Shown here piece by piece: positions 60,448 through 64,000 of a stretch of DNA of 64,000 nucleotides. The translations under genes were made by a program, and so were the position numbers. The notes under the pieces were generated by a model. The model was not told the origin of the DNA, ran no database searches, and saw nothing but the letters and a program-made list of their open reading frames with translations. The stretch comes from Pseudoalteromonas atlantica (GTDB taxonomy: Bacteria; Pseudomonadota; Gammaproteobacteria; Enterobacterales; Alteromonadaceae), in NCBI GenBank assembly GCA_007988745.1, contig BJUT01000005.1, forward strand, positions 1 through 64,000, given 5' to 3'. Every line of letters starts with the position of its first letter. Position 1 is the stretch's first letter.

Positions 60448-60509
60448 ATGACACCCATCTAAAACTTAATTATGACACCCATCAAAACACAAATAATAAT
60501 GACACCCAT
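60448..60509 (+). repeat. Three direct ATGACACCCAT copies upstream of the transposase
   Basis: Copies at 60448-60458, 60472-60482 and 60499-60509, spaced 24 and 27 bases. They face inverted copies downstream of the transposase gene (61773-61781, 61923-61932 and 62035-62045), bounding a roughly 1.6-kb unit. Confidence 0.75.
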
Positions 60510-60575
60510 TATAATAGTTGTATAAAACACAAGCTCGGACTACGCTTTAGCTTAAATAATAAACAGGGTTGTGTT

Positions 60576-61571
60576 ATGGCTATTGCTCGTAAGCGCCAAA
60601 TAAGTTTGGCAGATACAAAATATTATCACTGTATTTCACGCTGTGTTCGCCGGGCATATTTGTGTGGTGAAGACCCTTTTACAGGGCAAAATTACGCGCA
60701 TAGAAGAGGGTGGGTAGAGGATAAGCTTATCAGCCTTGCAAAGGTATTTTGTATAGATGTTTGTGCATACGCAGTTATGAGTAATCATACACATATTGTG
60801 TTGTATGTAGATGATAAAAAAGCTAATAGGTTAAGCGACAAAGCAATAGCAATTCGTTGGCATAAGCTTTTTAAAGGCACCGCTATCACGCATAAATTTA
60901 TACGCGGTGAGAAGTTATCGGCTACGGAACATTGGTTTTTAAATGAGAGCATAAAGCAGTATCGAGAACGGTTAAGTAGTATTAGCTGGTTTATGCGAGC
61001 ATTGAACGAAAATATTGCAAGGCGAGCTAACAAAGAAGATGGCTGCACAGGGCGATTTTGGGAAGGGCGATTTAAATCTCAAGCGTTACTAGATGAAGCT
61101 GCTTTGTTGGCGTGCATGGCATATGTAGATTTAAATCCAATACGCGCCAAAGCGGCTGAAACACCTGAGGGTTCGCACTTTACGAGCGTAAAACAACGCA
61201 TAAAATCAATTGCACTTAAAAGCAACCAGGCGTTAAAAGTTAAGCAGCCAAAACAGTTATTACGCTTTGCAGGAAAGCCTAAAAAATACATGCCAAAAGG
61301 TTTACCATTCGAATTAAAAACGTATTTAGAGTTAGTTGAATTAACAGGTCGATGCATTCGCGCTGATAAAATAGGCTTTATTACGCATTCAACACCTGAA
61401 TTATTGATACGTTTGAATATAGCGCCAGAGAACTGGTTAAAACTTACAACCGAATTTGGCAATGTTTTTCATGGAGCGGTGGGGCGTGTAAGCTCATTAG
61501 ATAGCTATTGTAAACATCAAGCTATTAAGCGAAGGCCTAGCTATTCAAACAGTAAAAAATTATTAGCCTAA
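60576..61571 (+). mobile_element. REP-associated-type tyrosine transposase (IS200-like Y1 family)
   Basis: 331 residues of the Y1_Tnp / RAYT group. The HUH metal motif reads H-T-H-I-V-L-Y after VCAYAVMSN. KYYHCISRCVRRAYLCGED is the family N-terminal block, with ACMAYVDLNPIRAKAAETPE and GRFWEGRFKSQAL further on. Such proteins nick single-stranded DNA at hairpin repeats and help to spread REP elements. Repeats of ATGACACCCAT flank it on both sides in opposite orientation. Whether it is still active is unknown, but the reading frame is intact. Confidence 0.85.
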
Positions 61572-61645
61572 TAAAACCCACTATATAAATAGTATGTCAC
61601 TTAGCTTTGCTGAGCTTTTATTGTGCCTGAAGTTTCTAAACTGCC

Positions 61646-61930
61646 ATAAGATTATGATAAAAAGCTTAAGTATATAAACTTAAACATCTCCATTACCACT
61701 CAACATCTCAAATCAACATATAAATCCAACCAAATATTTCTTACCACATTGTTAATTTATAAATAATTAGATTGGGTGTCAAAATTATTATTTTGATAAG
61801 ATTATGATAAAAAGCTTAAGTTTATAAACTCAAACATCTCCATTACCACTCAACATCTCAAATCAACATATAAATCTAACCATATATTTCTTACTACATT
61901 GTTAATTTATAAATAATTAGATTGGGTGTC
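61646..61930. repeat. 135-bp direct repeat, two copies
   Basis: Copies at 61646-61780 and 61796-61930 (offset exactly 150 bases) differ at five positions. Both begin ATAAGATTATGATAAAAAGC and end ATTGGGTGTC, the inverted form of the upstream ACACCCAT motif. There is no coding capacity. They lie in the 568-base gap after the transposase. Confidence 0.85.
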
Positions 61931-62034
61931 ATAGTATAGCTTTATTATGACTAAGAAAGATTAAAGGGATGCCATATCTATCACTATCCTCATATATTTT
62001 GGGCTCTAGGGGTTTCCTAGCCTGTTAATTAATA

Positions 62035-62045
62035 ATGGGTGTCAT
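62035..62045 (-). repeat. Right-hand inverted ATGACACCCAT copy
   Basis: ATGGGTGTCAT at 62035-62045 is the exact complement of the left-hand motif and the outermost copy seen on the right of the transposase. Confidence 0.65.
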
Positions 62046-62078
62046 AGTTATTATTTTGTATAAATCTGTATTGGTTGA

Positions 62079-62128
62079 CATGTAGAATGAATGCTCTACC
62101 ATATTGGGTAGAGTATTCATTCTACATG
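62079..62128. promoter_or_regulatory. 50-bp near-perfect operator palindrome before the TetR gene
   Basis: Arms of 22 bases (62079-62100 and 62107-62128) match with one mismatch around a six-base centre. Each arm is also a smaller dyad, GTAGA-N8-TCTAC, so the region holds two tandem TetR-style sites. It ends 12 bases before the TetR ATG and must overlap the promoter or ribosome site, fitting strong autoregulation. Confidence 0.75.
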
Positions 62129-62139
62129 AGTTAAACACT

Positions 62140-62646
62140 ATGCTAAAACAAGATATAGCTGCTGCGCTTGAGGTGGCCTTTAGTCAACATGGTTTTGCTG
62201 AGCCTAGTGTGGCTAAGCTGCAAAAACTCAGTGGCGTTAGTTTGCGCACCCTTTATAAATATTACCCGTCAAAGCAGGCAATGATCATTGCTGCGCTTGA
62301 GTACCGCCATAATCGCTATATTAATTTTTTACTTAAAGATGCACCTGCTCCGGGAGTTGAGGCGGTTTTGCACATGTTTGATCAACTAAAAGCGTGGATG
62401 GTGCAATTTGCGCCTAATGGCTGTTTATCTATTAATGCGTTGTCGGCGTTTCCTGAAGATGAAGCTATTAGCCTTGCGGTGCAAACACATAAAAATGACG
62501 TAAAAAAACTGCTAGGTGAGCAAGGTTTAAATTCATCGTTGGCTAGTAGCTTGTTTTTGCTGCACGAGGGAGTGTCGAGTGCATGGCCAGTTATGGGCGA
62601 TGAGGCGGTTACATCAGCAAAAAACAGTATTCTTAAATTAATATAA
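62140..62646 (+). CDS. TetR-family regulator
   Basis: 168 residues from the ATG at 62140 (MLKQDIAAALEVAFSQHGFA). The longer frame would start inside the operator palindrome and is rejected. Helix-turn-helix: SVAKLQKLSGVSLRTLYKYYPSKQ. The C-terminal ligand domain is short (about 110 residues) and has no signature that fixes the ligand. Its TAA shares one base with an ATG of the following oxidoreductase gene, so the two are co-transcribed, and the inducer is probably a substrate of that enzyme. Confidence 0.8.
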   Translation: MLKQDIAAALEVAFSQHGFAEPSVAKLQKLSGVSLRTLYKYYPSKQAMIIAALEYRHNRYINFLLKDAPAPGVEAVLHMFDQLKAWMVQFAPNGCLSINALSAFPEDEAISLAVQTHKNDVKKLLGEQGLNSSLASSLFLLHEGVSSAWPVMGDEAVTSAKNSILKLI

Positions 62647-62657
62647 TGGAGCAACCA

Positions 62658-63716
62658 ATGGCAAATTTACCTAGCACAATGCACGCTGTACAGCTTACCG
62701 AGCATGGCGATTTTGATGTATTAAAGTATGCAACTAACTTACCGTTGCCAGCGCTTGCACAAACAGATGTACTTATAAAAGTCATGGCGGCAGGTGTTAA
62801 TAACACAGATCTTAATACCCGCACGGCGTGGTACGCTAAAAAACAAAGCAGTAAAGACGATGCAAGTTGGTCTGGTGATGCGTTTGTTTTTCCTCGTATT
62901 CAAGGGGCAGATGTATGCGGCGTAATTGTGGCTGTTGGTAAAAACGTAGATCAAAGCCGTATTGGTGAGCGCGTTATTGTTGAGCCATGTTTAATTAAAG
63001 CTAATGGCGAAAAGCTTAAATCGCCATGGTATTTTGGCTCTGAGTGCGATGGTGGCTTTGCACAGTTTACCCGCGTTGACTCTATTCACGCTTATAAAAT
63101 TAATAGTAACTATAGTGATGAAGAGCTGGCCTCTTTTCCGTGCTCATATTCTACGGCCGAAAACATGCTATTTCGCTCAAACCCACAGCAAGGGCAAACC
63201 GTTTTAATTACAGGCGCTTCTGGTGGTGTTGGTTCAGCGGCGGTGCAATTAGCTAAAGCACGTGGCGCTTTTGTTATTGCCATTACGAGTAAAAGTAAGG
63301 CGCAGCAGCTCAAAGAGTTAGGTGCTGATAAAGTTATATTTCGTGAAGATGATTTAATTCAAGCCTTAGGTAAAAACAGTGTTGATGTAGTCATTGACCT
63401 TGTTGCCGGCGAGCAATGGCCTGCACTGCTGGAGGTATTAAAACCAAAGGGGCGTTATGCGGTGTCGGGCGCTATTGGCGGGGCATTAGTCGAGCTTGAT
63501 ATACGTACTTTGTACTTAAAAGATTTAACTTTTTTTGGCTGTACAGTTATAGAGCCTGAGGTATTTAAAAGCTTAGTTAACTTTATTGAACAAGAAAAAA
63601 TAAAGCCTATTGTGGCGCAAACATTCCCACTGAGCGAAATTGTTACAGCGCAAAAAGTGTTTGCACAAAAACAACACGTAGGAAAAATTGTACTCACTAT
63701 CCCCCATAGCGAATAA
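62658..63716 (+). CDS. MDR-family alcohol dehydrogenase / quinone oxidoreductase
   Basis: 352 residues from the ATG at 62658, preceded by TGGAG at six bases; an ATG at 62646 overlapping the TetR stop is a weaker choice. N-terminal GroES-like domain with VMAAGVNNTDLNTR and G-A-D-V-C-G-V-I-V-A-V-G, then a Rossmann domain with LITGASGGVGSAAVQLAKA. The catalytic-zinc cysteine of classical alcohol dehydrogenases is replaced (V-N-N-T-D), so a zinc-independent NADPH-dependent quinone or enal reductase is more likely. The pairing with a TetR regulator suggests electrophile or quinone detoxification. Confidence 0.8.
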   Translation: MANLPSTMHAVQLTEHGDFDVLKYATNLPLPALAQTDVLIKVMAAGVNNTDLNTRTAWYAKKQSSKDDASWSGDAFVFPRIQGADVCGVIVAVGKNVDQSRIGERVIVEPCLIKANGEKLKSPWYFGSECDGGFAQFTRVDSIHAYKINSNYSDEELASFPCSYSTAENMLFRSNPQQGQTVLITGASGGVGSAAVQLAKARGAFVIAITSKSKAQQLKELGADKVIFREDDLIQALGKNSVDVVIDLVAGEQWPALLEVLKPKGRYAVSGAIGGALVELDIRTLYLKDLTFFGCTVIEPEVFKSLVNFIEQEKIKPIVAQTFPLSEIVTAQKVFAQKQHVGKIVLTIPHSE

Positions 63717-63729
63717 CGCGTTAAACAAC

Positions 63730-63757
63730 AAAGCCCGTTACAAAGTAAGCGGGCTTT
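63730..63757. terminator. Bidirectional terminator
   Basis: AAAGCCCG (63730-63737) and CGGGCTTT (63750-63757) with an inner TTAC/GTAA extension, between the converging oxidoreductase and exporter genes; T-run after on the plus strand. Confidence 0.8.
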
Positions 63758-63772
63758 TTAATGGTAACAAGC

Positions 63773-64000
63773 TTATAAGCTTTTTTTAGGCGGTAAAGCC
63801 ACGTTTGCAAATATTAGCCCTGCTACAAGCGACATAAATATTAAAAACGTTTGCTGGCCTATATGCTCGGCGTAAACAAAGTCTTGGCCTTCAATAAGCG
63901 AGTTTAAGCCAATATACGTTTTACTGCCGGGTACCAGTACAATTAAGCCTTGCATGGCAACAATGGAAGCTGGGGCATTTGCAACGCGGTTAAATAAGTT
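63773..64000 (-). CDS. ThrE-family threonine/serine exporter, C-terminal part (cut by window edge)
   Basis: The last 75 codons of a gene whose start lies beyond 64000; the frame stays open to the edge (N-L-F-N-R-V-A-N-A-P-A-S-I-V). It shows two helices and the block GLIVLVPGSKTYIGLNSL, characteristic of the YjjB/ThrE C-terminal domain (V-P-G-S near a helix end). ThrE-type proteins export threonine and serine. Too little is present to tell a full-length ThrE from a split YjjP/YjjB pair. Confidence 0.6.
   Translation of the reverse strand, partial: NLFNRVANAPASIVAMQGLIVLVPGSKTYIGLNSLIEGQDFVYAEHIGQQTFLIFMSLVAGLIFANVALPPKKSL

Noticed and set aside
61646-61930. Possible CRISPR-like repeat
   Set aside because: Only two long (135-bp) copies with a 15-base gap, no short repeats and no cas genes. 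It is a duplicated element next to a transposase.

Overview
The window reads as a chromosomal segment of a marine gammaproteobacterium of the Alteromonadales, most probably Pseudoalteromonas. This rests on moderate-to-low GC, many TonB-dependent receptors, laminarin- and sucrose-use genes, and several short inverted-repeat elements of a kind I associate with that genus. No rRNA, tRNA, CRISPR array or prophage was seen. Names come from reading motifs and family resemblance; no search was run.

Layout. 1-5000: small unrecognised genes, a periplasmic glucan synthesis protein (OpgG/OpgD type) and a YrbL-like protein. 5000-13800: a five-gene minus-strand operon (amidase, oxamate-amidohydrolase-like Ntn hydrolase, TSUP transporter, ureidoglycine-glyoxylate aminotransferase, allantoate amidohydrolase) that could take allantoate to oxalate. 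It is followed by a RutR-like TetR regulator with an RraA/HMG-aldolase relative, and a divergent YddG-type exporter. Two RutR-box-like palindromes tie the regulator to the operon. 13800-18300: an alpha/beta hydrolase, an exported catalase with a periplasmic ankyrin protein, and a HAD phosphatase. 18600-26300: an NCS1 transporter / mannitol dehydrogenase / fructokinase operon, a CstA-type transporter, a double cupin and a SpoIIAA-like protein, with two MITE-like elements between them. 26300-34000: a sucrose locus (fructokinase, TonB receptor, MFS transporter, sucrose phosphorylase, LacI regulator) with two identical LacI-type operators, one inside a 40-bp perfect palindrome. 34000-36600: an AraC regulator divergent from an aldehyde dehydrogenase.

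36960-38450 looks like a small integron-cassette cluster without an integrase: three short unknown genes, each starting 13-16 nt after an attC-type R' box, and two attC-like folded sites. 39200-45050 is a laminarin locus: a GH16 lipoprotein with three tandem C-terminal modules, then a TonB receptor, behind two TGTAAGCGCTTACA operators.

45500-55990 is an eight-gene minus-strand operon: TonB receptor, a TVP38/VTT-disulfide-reductase fusion, DUF547, an ABC importer resembling E. coli YnjB-YnjC-YnjD, a CDP-alcohol phosphotransferase (YnjF-like) and a sterol-desaturase-family hydroxylase. It recalls the uncharacterised E. coli ydjXYZ-ynjABCDEF region, but with an outer-membrane receptor added, and is the best candidate for an undescribed transport and membrane-modification system. 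56300-64000: a DoxX-like protein, a hemerythrin, small lipoproteins, a TPR-GGDEF protein, a REP-associated-type transposase inside a repeat-bounded element, a TetR/MDR oxidoreductase pair with a large operator palindrome, and a truncated ThrE-type exporter gene at the right edge.
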